64,000 nucleotides of DNA from Limisphaerales bacterium (lineage in GTDB: Bacteria; Verrucomicrobiota; Verrucomicrobiia; Limisphaerales; SXTU01), in NCBI GenBank assembly GCA_009773355.1, contig WRPG01000008.1, positions 1 to 64,000 of the forward strand, written 5' to 3'. The translations under genes were made by a program, and so were the position numbers. The stretch's first letter is position 1; every line of letters begins with the position of its first letter. Positions 43,725 to 53,163 of this stretch are shown piece by piece. The notes beneath the pieces are model-generated. The model worked only from the letters and a program-made list of their open reading frames with translations. It was not told where the DNA came from and did not search any database.

Positions 43725-44261
43725 TCAGCCGTCCCCGAGGTTCAGGAGCTTGCGCACCTTGTCGCCGAGCTTGATGAACTTCACCACGGCGCTGGCGGGC
43801 CAGTTGCGGATCTGGGCATACCAGGCGTTCGTCGTCTCGAAGAAGCCGGCCAGCTCGCGGAGCTTCTGCTCGGTGTATTCGTCCGTCTCCTTGTCCTGCT
43901 CGGCCTCGATGATGCACTCGCGCAGGACGGTGAGCGTGGGGTCAATCTCGCGCTTCTTCCGCTCGTCCAGCACCACGCGGAACATCTCCCACACGTCCTT
44001 CATGCACTCGTAGTGGTCGCGGGAATCGCCCAGCACATGGACGCGGCGGATGATGCCCCAGGCCTGGAGTTCCTTGAGACTGGTGCTGACGTTCGAGCGG
44101 GCGACCTGGAGCGTCTCGGCGATGTCCTCGGCGGGCAGCGGCTTGGGCGCGATGAAGAGCAGCGCGTGAATCTGAGCGACGGTGCGGTTGATGCCCCAGC
44201 GCGTGCCCATCTCGCCCCAATGGAGGACGAACTTCTGCTGGACTGGGCTGAGGGTTGGCAT
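43725..44261 (-). CDS. GbsR/MarR-family transcriptional regulator
   Basis: 178 residues. The winged helix-turn-helix occupies residues of about 25-80, with PLPAEDIAETLQVARSNVST as the recognition region and IIRRVHVLGDSRDHYE as the wing. FVLHWGEMGTRWGINRTVAQ is the characteristic GbsR N-terminus. A long helical dimerisation or sensor part follows. GbsR relatives repress osmoprotectant or other genes and respond to small ligands. It heads the operon with the DCC, DUF2071-like and epimerase genes. A perfect palindrome lies 16 bp upstream, suggesting autoregulation. Confidence 0.88.
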   Translation of the reverse strand: MPTLSPVQQKFVLHWGEMGTRWGINRTVAQIHALLFIAPKPLPAEDIAETLQVARSNVSTSLKELQAWGIIRRVHVLGDSRDHYECMKDVWEMFRVVLDERKKREIDPTLTVLRECIIEAEQDKETDEYTEQKLRELAGFFETTNAWYAQIRNWPASAVVKFIKLGDKVRKLLNLGDG

Positions 44262-44276
44262 AAGCGGTGTCGGTTG

Positions 44277-44294
44277 TTTCTGTCTGGACAGAAA
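44277..44294. promoter_or_regulatory. Perfect 8-2-8 palindrome, likely operator of the GbsR-like regulator
   Basis: TTTCTGTCTGGACAGAAA is exactly symmetrical apart from its two central bases and lies 16 bp upstream of the regulator ATG. The half-site GACA recurs nearby in ACGGACAAAC (44299-44304). Position and symmetry suit a dimeric winged-helix repressor. Confidence 0.7.
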
Positions 44295-44423
44295 TTACGG
44301 ACAAACAGGTTTTAGGCAAGGGATATTTTGTGTGGCAGGTGAGGCGGGGGTCCCCGCGAACCGTCACCCTTCACAAGCGCGGGGCTGCTTGGCTCGCGGG
44401 TGCCCGCCCACCCGCCGTCCGGC

Positions 44424-45176
44424 TCAGAACTTGTATTCCAGCCCGCTGATGAGCCGGATGTCGTTCGCCTTCCGGCCCGGCGCGGGGATGCTGTCGTAGG
44501 CGTCCTGCAACACGACACGCAGGCTGACCTGGTCGGTGATCGCCGCGCTCGCGCCCAGCTCGGCGTTGACGAGATACTTGCGGAAGCGGTCCACCTGCGG
44601 CGTGAAGTCGGCGGTCTGCCACACCCGCGCGCGGTTGGCAAACTTGTGCTCGAACCGCTCGCCCACGCGCAAGCCCGCGTAGCTCTGGCTCACGCCGCCC
44701 AACTGCTCGATGACATACGACGGGCCGACCTCGGCGCTGAGGAGCGTGTTGGTGGCCTTCACGAAGTAGTAGCCGGCCAGCGGGCTGATCGTCACGCGGT
44801 AGTCGAGATCGGCGATTTCATCCTTCACGGCGTTCAGCTTGAGGCCGCCGTAGAAGCGTTCGGAGAACAGGCGGTTGTATTGGGCAAAGCCGCTGACGTT
44901 GTCCACGTTCTTCAGGCCCGAAGCCTCGCCGTAAGAAAAGCTCGCGCCGAGGCCGGCTTCGTTCGCCTGCCATTTGCGCGCGGAGGTCACGCCGAGGTTG
45001 GCCAGCAGCGTGTCGCTGTTCCCCTTCGTCAGCGTGAGGCCGGCGGTGGCGAGGGTCTCCCACTTGGGCGGCGGCGGGAGCGGCGCGGGCTGGTTTTGCG
45101 CGAAGGCGGACTGGGCCGCGCCCGCCAGCGCGGCGCAAACCACACTGCGGAAAAAGTGGTGATGGCAGTTCGTCAT
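44424..45176 (-). CDS. DUF481 family outer-membrane-type protein (YdiY-like)
   Basis: 250 residues. A signal peptide ends near SAFAQ (residue 26). The rest is a series of alternating strands typical of an outer-membrane barrel: WETLATAGLTLTKGNSDTLL is the DUF481 hallmark and the protein ends LISGLEYKF with a terminal Phe, the usual BAM recognition end. E. coli YdiY of this family is an acid-inducible outer-membrane protein of unknown function. It is divergent from the TPR lipoprotein gene at 45297 with about 120 bp between. Confidence 0.88.
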   Translation of the reverse strand: MTNCHHHFFRSVVCAALAGAAQSAFAQNQPAPLPPPPKWETLATAGLTLTKGNSDTLLANLGVTSARKWQANEAGLGASFSYGEASGLKNVDNVSGFAQYNRLFSERFYGGLKLNAVKDEIADLDYRVTISPLAGYYFVKATNTLLSAEVGPSYVIEQLGGVSQSYAGLRVGERFEHKFANRARVWQTADFTPQVDRFRKYLVNAELGASAAITDQVSLRVVLQDAYDSIPAPGRKANDIRLISGLEYKF

Positions 45177-45296
45177 GTTCGGATTCCGGCCCGCCGGCAG
45201 CCGGCGGCCAAGGCGCGGAAACTAGCGGGCCGCAAGCGCAAGGCAAGGCGGCACTCGCGGCTTGCCGGGCGCGGGGCGGAGGGCGAATCTCCATCC

Positions 45297-46121
45297 GTGG
45301 TTCCACATCGCATCTTTCGCGCCGCGCTCGGACTGGTCTTCGCCGGCTTGCTCGGTTGCGGCCTGTCCGCTGGCCGCGCCGCCGACAGCACGGCGCTTGC
45401 GGAAGTGCTCCGCCGCGCGGACGAGCTGGACGCCCGGCAGGAGATCGCCGCCGCGTTGAAGTTGCTGGAGGAGGCGGATGCGAAGCATCCCAACCAGGCC
45501 GAAATCCTCATCCGCCTCGCCAAGCAGCAGTCGAATCAAATCTTCATCGCCAAAGCCGAGGCTGAGAAGAAACGCCTCGCCGCGCTCTGCCTTGCCACCG
45601 CCGAGTGCGCCGTGGCTGCCGACACCAACAGCGCCCGCGCCCGGCTCTCCGTCGGCATCTGCCTCGCGAAAAATTTCCCCTACGTGGACAACCAGACCAA
45701 GGTGAACTACTCGCGGCGGTTGAAGGAGGAGACCGAGCGCGCCATCGCCCTCGATCCGAAGCTCGACCTTGCCTACCACATGCTCGCGCGCTGGCACTTC
45801 GAGGTGGCGGAGATGAACTTCATCCTGCGCGGCATCGCGAAGCTGGTTTATGGCGGCATCCCGAACGGAACGCTGGCGGACGCGCGGGCAAACTTCGAGA
45901 AAGCCCTCGCGCTCGCGCCCCGGCGCGTCATCCACCGCCATCAGCTCGCCCAAACGCTCCTCGCCTTGCGCAAAAAGCCCGACGCCATCGCGCAGCTCCA
46001 GCACTGCCTCGCCCTCACGCCCGCCGACAAGGACGACGCCGAGGCGCAGCAGGCGGCGGCGAAGCAGCTCCGCGACCTGGGCGTCGCGACCGAGTCCAAA
46101 GCACTGGCCGGCGGACAATGA
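45297..46121 (+). CDS. TPR-type lipoprotein (regulator-of-microtubule-dynamics-like)
   Basis: 274 residues from a GTG start. The lipobox LGLVFAGLLGC (Cys about 21) marks it as a probable lipoprotein. The helical repeats (LRRADELDARQEIAAALKLL and later) resemble the TPR-like family related to animal RMD1-3 proteins, found widely in Bacteroidetes and Verrucomicrobia, with the motif LDPKLDLAYHMLARWHFEVA. A role as a periplasmic scaffold is likely but unproven. It lies 138 bp upstream of pyrH in the same direction. Confidence 0.78.
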   Translation: MVPHRIFRAALGLVFAGLLGCGLSAGRAADSTALAEVLRRADELDARQEIAAALKLLEEADAKHPNQAEILIRLAKQQSNQIFIAKAEAEKKRLAALCLATAECAVAADTNSARARLSVGICLAKNFPYVDNQTKVNYSRRLKEETERAIALDPKLDLAYHMLARWHFEVAEMNFILRGIAKLVYGGIPNGTLADARANFEKALALAPRRVIHRHQLAQTLLALRKKPDAIAQLQHCLALTPADKDDAEAQQAAAKQLRDLGVATESKALAGGQ

Positions 46122-46259
46122 CGCCGCCGTCCGGCGCTTGATTGACTCGGCTTCTTCCGGTTGTTACAAGTGCGTCACGATGTTGTCCGCGCCCAACACT
46201 CTTGCTCCCGTTTCCTTGGCGCGCCTTGTTTGCCTGAAGTTCTTCCCCACCTGATACCC

Positions 46260-46991
46260 ATGCCCACCCGCGCCAAAGCCCAGCCCAAGTTCAAACGCGT
46301 GCTCCTCAAACTCAGCGGCGAGGCGCTCGGCGGGGAGGCCGGCTCGGGCATTTCCCCCGAGGTTGTGCAGGACATGGCCGGGCAAATCGCCGAAATCCAC
46401 GCGCTCGGCGTGCAACTCGTCATCGTCGTCGGCGGCGGCAACATCTTCCGTGGCGTGTCCGGCAGCGAGCGCGGCATCGAGCGCGCCACCGGCGACTACA
46501 TGGGGATGCTCGCCACCGTCATCAACGCCCTCGCCCTGCAGGACGCGCTGGAAAAGCAAAACGTCCCCACCCGCGTCCAAAGCGCCATCAGCATGACGCA
46601 GGTGGCCGAGCCGTTCATCCGCCGCCGCGCCGTGCGCCACCTCGAAAAGGGCCGCGTCGTCATCTTTGCCGGAGGGACAGGCAACCCGTATTTCTCCACC
46701 GACACCGCCGCCGCGCTGCGCGCCAACGAAATGAACGCGCACGTCATCCTCAAGGCCACCAAGGTGGACGGCATCTACGACAGCGACCCCAAAAAGAACC
46801 CCGCCGCCAAGCGCTACACACAAATCAGCTACCACGACGCGCTCGCGCAGCAGCTCAAGGTGCTGGACTCCGCCGCCTTCGCCCTGTGCATGGACAACCA
46901 GATGCCCATCATCGTCTTCGACCTCTTCAAGCCCCACAACATCAAGCGCGTGGTCATGGGCGAGAAGGTCGGCACGCTGGTGACGAACTGA
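46260..46991 (+). CDS. pyrH: UMP kinase
   Basis: 243 residues from ATG 46260. [51 protein letters not shown] and [20 protein letters not shown] are diagnostic PyrH stretches. It phosphorylates UMP to UDP in the cytoplasm and is normally regulated by GTP and UTP. In most bacteria frr follows immediately. Here frr lies 7.4 kb downstream, after a membrane protein and a metal-efflux operon. Tsf and rpsB are not upstream either. Confidence 0.95.
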   Translation: MPTRAKAQPKFKRVLLKLSGEALGGEAGSGISPEVVQDMAGQIAEIHALGVQLVIVVGGGNIFRGVSGSERGIERATGDYMGMLATVINALALQDALEKQNVPTRVQSAISMTQVAEPFIRRRAVRHLEKGRVVIFAGGTGNPYFSTDTAAALRANEMNAHVILKATKVDGIYDSDPKKNPAAKRYTQISYHDALAQQLKVLDSAAFALCMDNQMPIIVFDLFKPHNIKRVVMGEKVGTLVTN

Positions 46992-47059
46992 CGGCACAAT
47001 CCGCTGGACAACCCCGGCGGTGGACGCAGGATTCGGCCAGCAATCACCCGTATTCCACC

Positions 47060-47434
47060 ATGAAAAAGTCCCGGTCCGGCCTGCTCATTCCCGTGCTCAT
47101 CATTGGCCTCGGCGTGGCTTGGCTGCTGACCACGCTCAAGATTCTGCCCGGCGTGGACTGGATCTGGACCGGCAGTCTCGGCATCTGCGGCATCCTGACG
47201 CTCGCGGTCAGCGGCCTGAACAAATTCTCCGTGGTGGTCGGCCCGTTCCTGCTCATTGGCTCCATCTTCTCCGTCCTGCGGCAGACCGGGAAACTCGCCG
47301 TGGACCTCGAGCTGCCCATCCTGTTCATCATCTTCGGCGTGCTGCTGCTCGCGGCCTATCTGCTGCCCCTCCCGCTGCCGGACTTCTTGCAGCCAGACGA
47401 CCCCAAAGACGGCGGCAACCCGCCGCAGTCTTGA
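47060..47434 (+). CDS. Small four-helix membrane protein, LiaF-like region
   Basis: 124 residues. Four hydrophobic segments can be seen: LLIPVLIIGLGVAWLL, WIWTGSLGICGILTLAV, VVVGPFLLIGSIFSV and LPILFIIFGVLLLAAYLL. No soluble domain follows. The pattern is like the membrane part of LiaF/DUF5668-type proteins, whose precise function is unknown. The start ATG at 47060 is 68 bp after pyrH, so co-transcription is plausible. Confidence 0.68.
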   Translation: MKKSRSGLLIPVLIIGLGVAWLLTTLKILPGVDWIWTGSLGICGILTLAVSGLNKFSVVVGPFLLIGSIFSVLRQTGKLAVDLELPILFIIFGVLLLAAYLLPLPLPDFLQPDDPKDGGNPPQS

Positions 47435-47483
47435 ATCCGTCACCGTCTTTGACTTGCCGCCAGTTTCGCGGCACACTCTCCCC

Positions 47484-47918
47484 GTGCGTCTGCTGAACCA
47501 CCATCTCCGCCCCGCCGCCTGCTGGCTGGCGGTGGCCGCGCTGGTGTTTCACATTGCCTGGCTGCCGGTGCATCTGCTCACCGAGGCGCATTGCGATTCC
47601 AGCCCCGCGCACAACCACGCCCAAGCCCACGCGGCACACCACGGCCACAGCCCTGGCCACAACCACGGGCCGGCCGACGCGACGCCCCATCACCACGATG
47701 GCGATCCGGACCACCACCACTTCAGCGGTGACCACGAGTCCAAGTTCCTCTCGAAGCGGCAGGCGGTGCTCTTCGCTCCGCTGTTGGTGGTCTGGCAGGC
47801 CGCGTTGGTGCCCCCGCCGCCCGCCGTGATGCGCGAGCTGCCGGTCCAAGCCGACCCCTCTCCGCCCCCCGCAGATTTCTCCCCTCCCTCCGGCCCGCGC
47901 GCTCCGCCGCTGGCCTGA
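47484..47918 (+). CDS. His-rich membrane-associated protein at the head of the metal-efflux operon
   Basis: 144 residues from a GTG. A hydrophobic N-terminus (ACWLAVAALVFHIAWLPVHL) is followed by a dense His cluster (HNHAQAHAAHHGHSPGHNHG and more, about residues 40-78), a potential divalent-metal-binding segment. A second hydrophobic stretch and a Pro-rich C-terminus come next. No named family is recognised. It precedes the efflux adaptor by 108 bp, so a periplasmic metal-buffering or sensing role is inferred. Confidence 0.72.
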   Translation: MRLLNHHLRPAACWLAVAALVFHIAWLPVHLLTEAHCDSSPAHNHAQAHAAHHGHSPGHNHGPADATPHHHDGDPDHHHFSGDHESKFLSKRQAVLFAPLLVVWQAALVPPPPAVMRELPVQADPSPPPADFSPPSGPRAPPLA

Positions 47919-48026
47919 TTCCCTCCCTCGTTTCACGCCAACCCTGGCGTGCCGGCAGCCGTGGTGTGCCCGGACACGGCCCTTGCCGGAAGTTTTCCGA
48001 CCGGGCGAATGCAGTTTCCGCCAGCC

Positions 48027-49703
48027 ATGAACCCAAATTATTTGCGGCCCGCCGCCGCCGTCCTCGCCATCTCATTTACCGTCGTCGCCGGGTGCAAACG
48101 CCACGACGACCACGGCCATCCGCACGACGCCAAGGGCGGCCACGAACACGAGCACGAGGAGAAGACCGCTCAAATCACGGCCTTCTCCGAGCGCCACGAA
48201 GTCTTCGCCGAGCACAAGGCCGCCGTCGTCGGCAAACCCACGACGTTCGTCACGCACGTCACGGACCTGAAGACGCTGGAGCCGCGCCGCGAGGGGCCGG
48301 TGAAGTTCGTCCTGCGCCATGGCGAGACCACGTTTGAGCATCCGCAGGCCGCGCCCGCCAAGCCCGGCATTTACCTGCCCGGCATCGTCTTCCCCAAGAC
48401 CGGCAACTGGCAGGTCACGTTGCTCGTGCCGGTGGGCGCGACCAATGACGCCATCTCACTCGGCGTGGTCGAGGCCTACGCGGACGCGCACGCGGCGCAG
48501 CACGCGGAGATTTCCGACGGCCCCGAGGGCGTCAGCTTCCTCAAGGAGCAGCAGTGGAAAATCCTTTCCAAGGCCGAGCCGGTCGCGAAGCGCCGCATCG
48601 TCGAGCGCGTGCGCGTGCCGGCGGTCGTCGTCGCGCGGCCCGGCTCGCTCGCGCAGGTCGCTACGCCACAGGGCGGACGCCTGCTTGCGCCGGCGGGCAA
48701 GTCGCTGCCCACCCTCGGCGACACGGTGGCTGCCGGGCAGACGCTGGCGCTGTTGCAGCCTGCTTTCGCCCCATCCACCGCGCTCGAATACACCTCGCGC
48801 CAGGCCGAGACCGCCGCACGCGTCGCGGAGTTCACCACGCGCGCGGTGGAGGCCGGCGCGGAACTCGCCCGCGCCAAGCTCGCCATCGAGCAGGCCGAGG
48901 TGACGCTCAAGCGTCTGCAAACGCTCGTCGCCGCGAAGGCCCGGCCCGAGCGCGAGTTGCAGGAGGCCGAGTTCACGCTCAAGGACGCCAAGGCGAAGCA
49001 CGCCGCCGCCATCGTCGTGGAAGCCGCCTACCGCGAAGCCGCCCGGGCGATGCGCGCCTCCCAATCACTCACCGGGCCCGTCGCGCCCACCGTCATCGAG
49101 TTGAAGTCGCCCATCGCCGGCACGGTCGTGGCGGTGTCCGTCGGTGCCGTGGGCGAGCAGCTTGCCGCCGACCGGGTCGTGTTCACTGTGCTGGACGCCA
49201 GCCGCGTGTTCCTCGAAGCGAAGGTGCCCGAAGCGGGCGCGCGCAAGCTGCCCGAGGCGAAGCAGGCCGTGCTCGAACTGCCCGGCGAACGCGGGCGCTT
49301 CCTGCCCGTCACCGGCAAGGGCGGCGGGCGGCTGGTCTTCACCGGCCTGCAAGTGGACCCCGCCACGCGCACGGTGCCGCTGGTCTATGAATTGCCGAAC
49401 CCGGCCGGCCGCCTGCGCCTCGGGGAGTTCGTCACGCTGCAACTGGAAACCGGTCGTGCGGAGGACGCCATCGCCGTCCCTGAGTCCGCGCTCGTCGAGG
49501 AAGGCGAACAGCTCGTCGTGTTCGTGCAGTTGTCCGGCGAGACCTTTGACAAGCGCGACATCAAGCCCGGCCTGCGCGACGCGGGCTTCGTGCAGGTGCT
49601 CGACGGGTTGAAGGAGGGCGAGCGCGTCGTCACCAAGGGCGCGTATGCCATCCGGCTCTCGTCCATCTCCGGCGTCATCCCCGCCCACGGCCACGCCCAC
49701 TGA
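48027..49703 (+). CDS. RND efflux periplasmic adaptor, heavy-metal type (CusB/CzcB-like)
   Basis: 558 residues from ATG 48027. Lipobox TVVAGC (Cys about residue 21) anchors it. A His/Glu-rich segment HDDHGHPHDAKGGHEHEHEE follows. The central part has a split lipoyl domain (TPQGGRLLAPAGKSLPTLGD and KSPIAGTVVAVSVGAVGEQL) around a coiled-coil hairpin (ARAKLAIEQAEVTLKRLQTL). The beta-barrel and membrane-proximal domains close it. It links the inner-membrane pump to the outer-membrane channel. The His-rich insert points to zinc, cobalt, nickel, copper or a related ion. Confidence 0.9.
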   Translation: MNPNYLRPAAAVLAISFTVVAGCKRHDDHGHPHDAKGGHEHEHEEKTAQITAFSERHEVFAEHKAAVVGKPTTFVTHVTDLKTLEPRREGPVKFVLRHGETTFEHPQAAPAKPGIYLPGIVFPKTGNWQVTLLVPVGATNDAISLGVVEAYADAHAAQHAEISDGPEGVSFLKEQQWKILSKAEPVAKRRIVERVRVPAVVVARPGSLAQVATPQGGRLLAPAGKSLPTLGDTVAAGQTLALLQPAFAPSTALEYTSRQAETAARVAEFTTRAVEAGAELARAKLAIEQAEVTLKRLQTLVAAKARPERELQEAEFTLKDAKAKHAAAIVVEAAYREAARAMRASQSLTGPVAPTVIELKSPIAGTVVAVSVGAVGEQLAADRVVFTVLDASRVFLEAKVPEAGARKLPEAKQAVLELPGERGRFLPVTGKGGGRLVFTGLQVDPATRTVPLVYELPNPAGRLRLGEFVTLQLETGRAEDAIAVPESALVEEGEQLVVFVQLSGETFDKRDIKPGLRDAGFVQVLDGLKEGERVVTKGAYAIRLSSISGVIPAHGHAH

Positions 49704-49712
49704 GGAACGCAC

Positions 49713-52700
49713 ATGGACAAACTCATTCAATGGGCCTTGAGCAACCGCGCGCTGGTGCTGGTCGCCGCGCTGGTGCTCACCGCCTTCGGCATTCATACGG
49801 CCACGCGCATGCCGGTGGACGTCTTCCCCGACCTCACCGCGCCGACCGTCACCATCATCACCGAGGCGCACGGCATGTCGCCGACGGAGGTTGAAACCCA
49901 GGTCACGTTCCCGGTGGAAACCGCCGTCAACGGCGCGGCCGGTGTGCGCCGCGTGCGCTCGGCCACCGCCGTCGGCATTTCCGTCGTGTGGGTGGAGTTC
50001 GAGTGGGGCACGGACATCCGCCACGCGCGGCAAACCGTCGCGGAGAAAATCGGGGCCGTCAGCGCGGAGCTCCCGCCCGAAGTCGAGCGCCCCGTGCTCG
50101 CGCCGCAGTCGTCCATCATGGGCGAAATCCTGTTCCTCGCGCTGTCCTCCGACCAGCACACACCCGCGGAGCTGCGCAGCCACGCGGAGGTTTCCATTCG
50201 ACGACGCCTGCTCGCCGTGCCCGGCGTGGCGCAGGTGACGCCCATCGGCGGCGGGGAGAAGCAGTTTCAGGTCGTCATCAATCCCACCGCCTTGCAGGCG
50301 CACGGCGTCACCCTGAACCAGGTCGTCCGCGCGCTGGAGGAGGCCAACGAGAACGTCTCCGCCGGCATCATCAACGAGCGCGGCGCGGAGTGGCTCGTCA
50401 CCGGCGTGGGCCGCGTCCGCTCGCTGGAGGACATCGGCGCGACCACCGTCGCCGCGCGCGAGGGCGTGCCCACGCTCGTGCGCGATCTCGGCGAGGTCAG
50501 AGTGGGTGAAGCGCAGAAGCGCGGCGAAGGCTCGGCGATGGGCAAGCCCGCCGTCCTGCTCGGCATCCAGAAGCAGCCGGGCGCGAACACGCTCGAACTC
50601 ACCAAGCGCCTCGATGCCGCGCTCGCGGACATCAGCGCCAAGCTGCCCGCCGGGATGAAGCTGAAGACCGACATCTTCCGGCAGGCGGACTTCATCTCCG
50701 TGTCCGTCCACAACGTGCAGACCGCGCTGCTCGAAGGCGTGGTGCTGGTGACCGTCGTGGTCCTGCTGTTCCTCGGGAACTTCCGCGCGACGCTCATCAC
50801 GCTCACGGCGATCCCGCTCTCGCTGCTGACGGCGGTGCTCACGCTGAAATGGTTCGGCGCGTCCATCAACACCATGACGCTCGGCGGCATGGCCATCGCC
50901 ATCGGCGCGCTGGTGGACGACGCGGTCATTGATGTGGAAAACGTCTTCCGCCGGCTGCGCGAAAACCACCACAAGCCGGAAGCCAGGCGTCGCCCCATCC
51001 TGCAGGTCGTGTTCGACGCGAGCGTGGAGATTCGGAGTTCCATCGTGTTCGCCACGCTCATCATCGCGCTGGTGTTCATCCCCATCTTCTTCCTCGGAGG
51101 CGTCGAGGGCCGCCTGCTGCAGCCGCTCGGCGTCGCCTATCTCGTGGCGCTCGGCGCATCGCTCATCGTCGCCGTCACCGTGACGCCGGTGCTGTGCTAC
51201 CTCCTGCTGCCCAAGAGCCGGGGCGTGCTGGCGGAGCACGAGCCGAAGTTCGTGCAATGGCTCAAGGCGGCCTACGCGCCCGTCCTGCATGGCGCGCTCG
51301 CGCACCCGTGGCGCTTCACCGTGCCGGCCGTCGTGGTGCTCGCGGTGGCGCTGCTGGCCGCGACCCGCATGGGCCGCGCCTTCCTGCCGGAGTTCAACGA
51401 GGGTTCGCTCACCATCAGTGCCGTGACGCTGCCCGGCACTTCCCTCCCGGAATCCGACGCGTTAGGCCGGGTCGTGGAGCAGACGCTTTTGAGCTTTCCG
51501 GAAGTCGTCTCCGTCGCACGCCGCACTGGCCGCGCCGAACTGGATGAACATGCGCAGGGCGTCGAGGCCTCCGAACTCGAAGTGTCCATCGCGATGAAGA
51601 GCCGCGGCAAGGCGGAGTTTCTCCAGGCGTTGCGCGACGCGTTCTCCACCGTGCCCGGCATGAACATCACCATCGGCCAGCCGATTTCGCACCGCATTGA
51701 CCACATGCTCTCCGGCACGCGGGCGAACATCGCGGTGAAGATTTTCGGCCCGGACCTTTACCGGCTCCGCACGCTCGCCGAGAAATCCCGTCAAGCCATG
51801 CAGGGCGTCACGGGCGTCGTGGACTTGTCCGTCGAGACGCAAACGGAAGTGCCGGTGCTCAAAATCAAGTTCGACCGCGCCGAGATTGCCCGGCACGCGC
51901 TCACCATCCGTGACGTGGCGCGCACGGTCGAGGCGTCGCTGCAAGGCGTGAAGGCGACGCGCGTGCTGGAAGGCCAGGCCGCGTATGACCTCGTGGTGCG
52001 GCTCGCCGACGCCGGCGGCTGGTCCCTCGACACCCTTGGCGACCTGCTCGTGGACACGCCCGCTGGCGCGAAGGTGCCGCTGCGCTCGCTCGCGCGCATC
52101 CAGCGCGACACCGGGCCGAACCAGATTCTGCGCGAGCAGGTCGAGCGGAAGATTGTCGTGCAGTGCAACGTCGCCGGGCGCGATGTGACCGGCGTGGTGC
52201 AGGACATCCAGAAGCTCGTGAACCCCATCGTCGGCGCGGCGGGCGGCTTCCGCGTGGAATACGCCGGGCAGTTCGAGAGCGCCGCCGAGGCGGGCCGCAC
52301 GTTGACGCTGGTAAGCATCGGCGTGGTCATCGGCATCGGCTTCCTGCTGCACCTCGCCTTCAAGTCCGCCCGCGACGCCGCACTCATCATGCTCAACCTG
52401 CCGCTGGCGCTCATTGGCGGTGTGGCGGGTGTGTTTGTGGGCGGCGGCGTGCTGAGCGTCGCCTCGCTCATCGGGTTCATCACCGTGTTCGGCATCGCCA
52501 CGCGCAACGGCATCATGCTCGTCGCGCACATCCGGCACCTGCAGGAGCACGAGGGCATGACCGACTTCCGCGAGGCCGTCCGGCGCGGCGCGATGGAGCG
52601 GCTCGTGCCCATCCTGATGACCGCGCTCGCCGCCGGGCTGGCGCTCATCCCGCTTGCGCTCGGCGGAGAGAAGCCCGGCAACGAAATCCAGACCCCGATG

Positions 52701-52811
52701 GCCATCGTCATCCTGTTCGGCCTGCTGACCTCGATGGTGTTGAACATGGTCATCGTGCCCGCGCTGTATTTCCGACTCGGGCAGCCGTCATCGCTCCAAC
52801 CCAACTCCTGA
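49713..52811 (+). CDS. Heavy-metal RND efflux pump (CusA/CzcA-like)
   Basis: 1032 residues, the normal length of the HME-RND group. It has the twelve-helix topology with two large periplasmic loops. The first helix is LVLVAALVLTAFGIHTATRM and the conserved TM4 region is GGMAIAIGALVDDAVIDVEN (about residues 390-410), where the acidic pair distinguishes heavy-metal pumps and supports proton relay. FGIATRNGIMLVAHIRHLQE and a Met/Glu-containing periplasmic core are also typical. It extrudes metal ions using the proton gradient. The start is nine bases after the adaptor stop. Metal specificity cannot be decided by eye. Confidence 0.94.
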   Translation: MDKLIQWALSNRALVLVAALVLTAFGIHTATRMPVDVFPDLTAPTVTIITEAHGMSPTEVETQVTFPVETAVNGAAGVRRVRSATAVGISVVWVEFEWGTDIRHARQTVAEKIGAVSAELPPEVERPVLAPQSSIMGEILFLALSSDQHTPAELRSHAEVSIRRRLLAVPGVAQVTPIGGGEKQFQVVINPTALQAHGVTLNQVVRALEEANENVSAGIINERGAEWLVTGVGRVRSLEDIGATTVAAREGVPTLVRDLGEVRVGEAQKRGEGSAMGKPAVLLGIQKQPGANTLELTKRLDAALADISAKLPAGMKLKTDIFRQADFISVSVHNVQTALLEGVVLVTVVVLLFLGNFRATLITLTAIPLSLLTAVLTLKWFGASINTMTLGGMAIAIGALVDDAVIDVENVFRRLRENHHKPEARRRPILQVVFDASVEIRSSIVFATLIIALVFIPIFFLGGVEGRLLQPLGVAYLVALGASLIVAVTVTPVLCYLLLPKSRGVLAEHEPKFVQWLKAAYAPVLHGALAHPWRFTVPAVVVLAVALLAATRMGRAFLPEFNEGSLTISAVTLPGTSLPESDALGRVVEQTLLSFPEVVSVARRTGRAELDEHAQGVEASELEVSIAMKSRGKAEFLQALRDAFSTVPGMNITIGQPISHRIDHMLSGTRANIAVKIFGPDLYRLRTLAEKSRQAMQGVTGVVDLSVETQTEVPVLKIKFDRAEIARHALTIRDVARTVEASLQGVKATRVLEGQAAYDLVVRLADAGGWSLDTLGDLLVDTPAGAKVPLRSLARIQRDTGPNQILREQVERKIVVQCNVAGRDVTGVVQDIQKLVNPIVGAAGGFRVEYAGQFESAAEAGRTLTLVSIGVVIGIGFLLHLAFKSARDAALIMLNLPLALIGGVAGVFVGGGVLSVASLIGFITVFGIATRNGIMLVAHIRHLQEHEGMTDFREAVRRGAMERLVPILMTALAAGLALIPLALGGEKPGNEIQTPMAIVILFGLLTSMVLNMVIVPALYFRLGQPSSLQPNS

Positions 52812-52812
52812 C

Positions 52813-53163
52813 ATGACCCAATACGCCATCAAAGTCCTCGTCAGCGCGGCAGTCATCGTCGCGGTCACGGAAATCAGCAAGCGCAGCTCGTTCTGGGGCG
52901 GCCTGCTGGCGTCATTGCCGCTCACGTCGCTGCTCGCGTTCGTGTGGCTCTACCGCGACACGCGCGACAACGCGCAGGTGGCCGCGCTCTCGTGGAGCAT
53001 CCTCTGGCTCGTGCTGCCCTCGCTGGTGCTGTTCGTCGTGCTGCCCGTGCTGCTCAAGCGCGGTGTCGCCTTCACTCCGAGCCTCGCGGCGGCGCTCGCC
53101 GCCATGCTCGCCGCCTACATCGCCGAAATCTGGCTGCTCAAGAAACTGGGAATCTCGCTATGA
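52813..53163 (+). CDS. DUF3147-type membrane protein
   Basis: 116 residues with four hydrophobic segments (VLVSAAVIVAVTEIS, LLASLPLTSLLAFVWL, LVLPSLVLFVVLPVLL, LAAALAAMLAAYIAEIWLL). FWGGLLASLPLTSLLAF matches DUF3147 proteins, which often accompany RND metal-efflux genes. Function unknown. It begins one base after the pump stop and overlaps the TolC-family gene (ATGA), so it is tightly embedded in the operon. Confidence 0.85.
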   Translation: MTQYAIKVLVSAAVIVAVTEISKRSSFWGGLLASLPLTSLLAFVWLYRDTRDNAQVAALSWSILWLVLPSLVLFVVLPVLLKRGVAFTPSLAAALAAMLAAYIAEIWLLKKLGISL

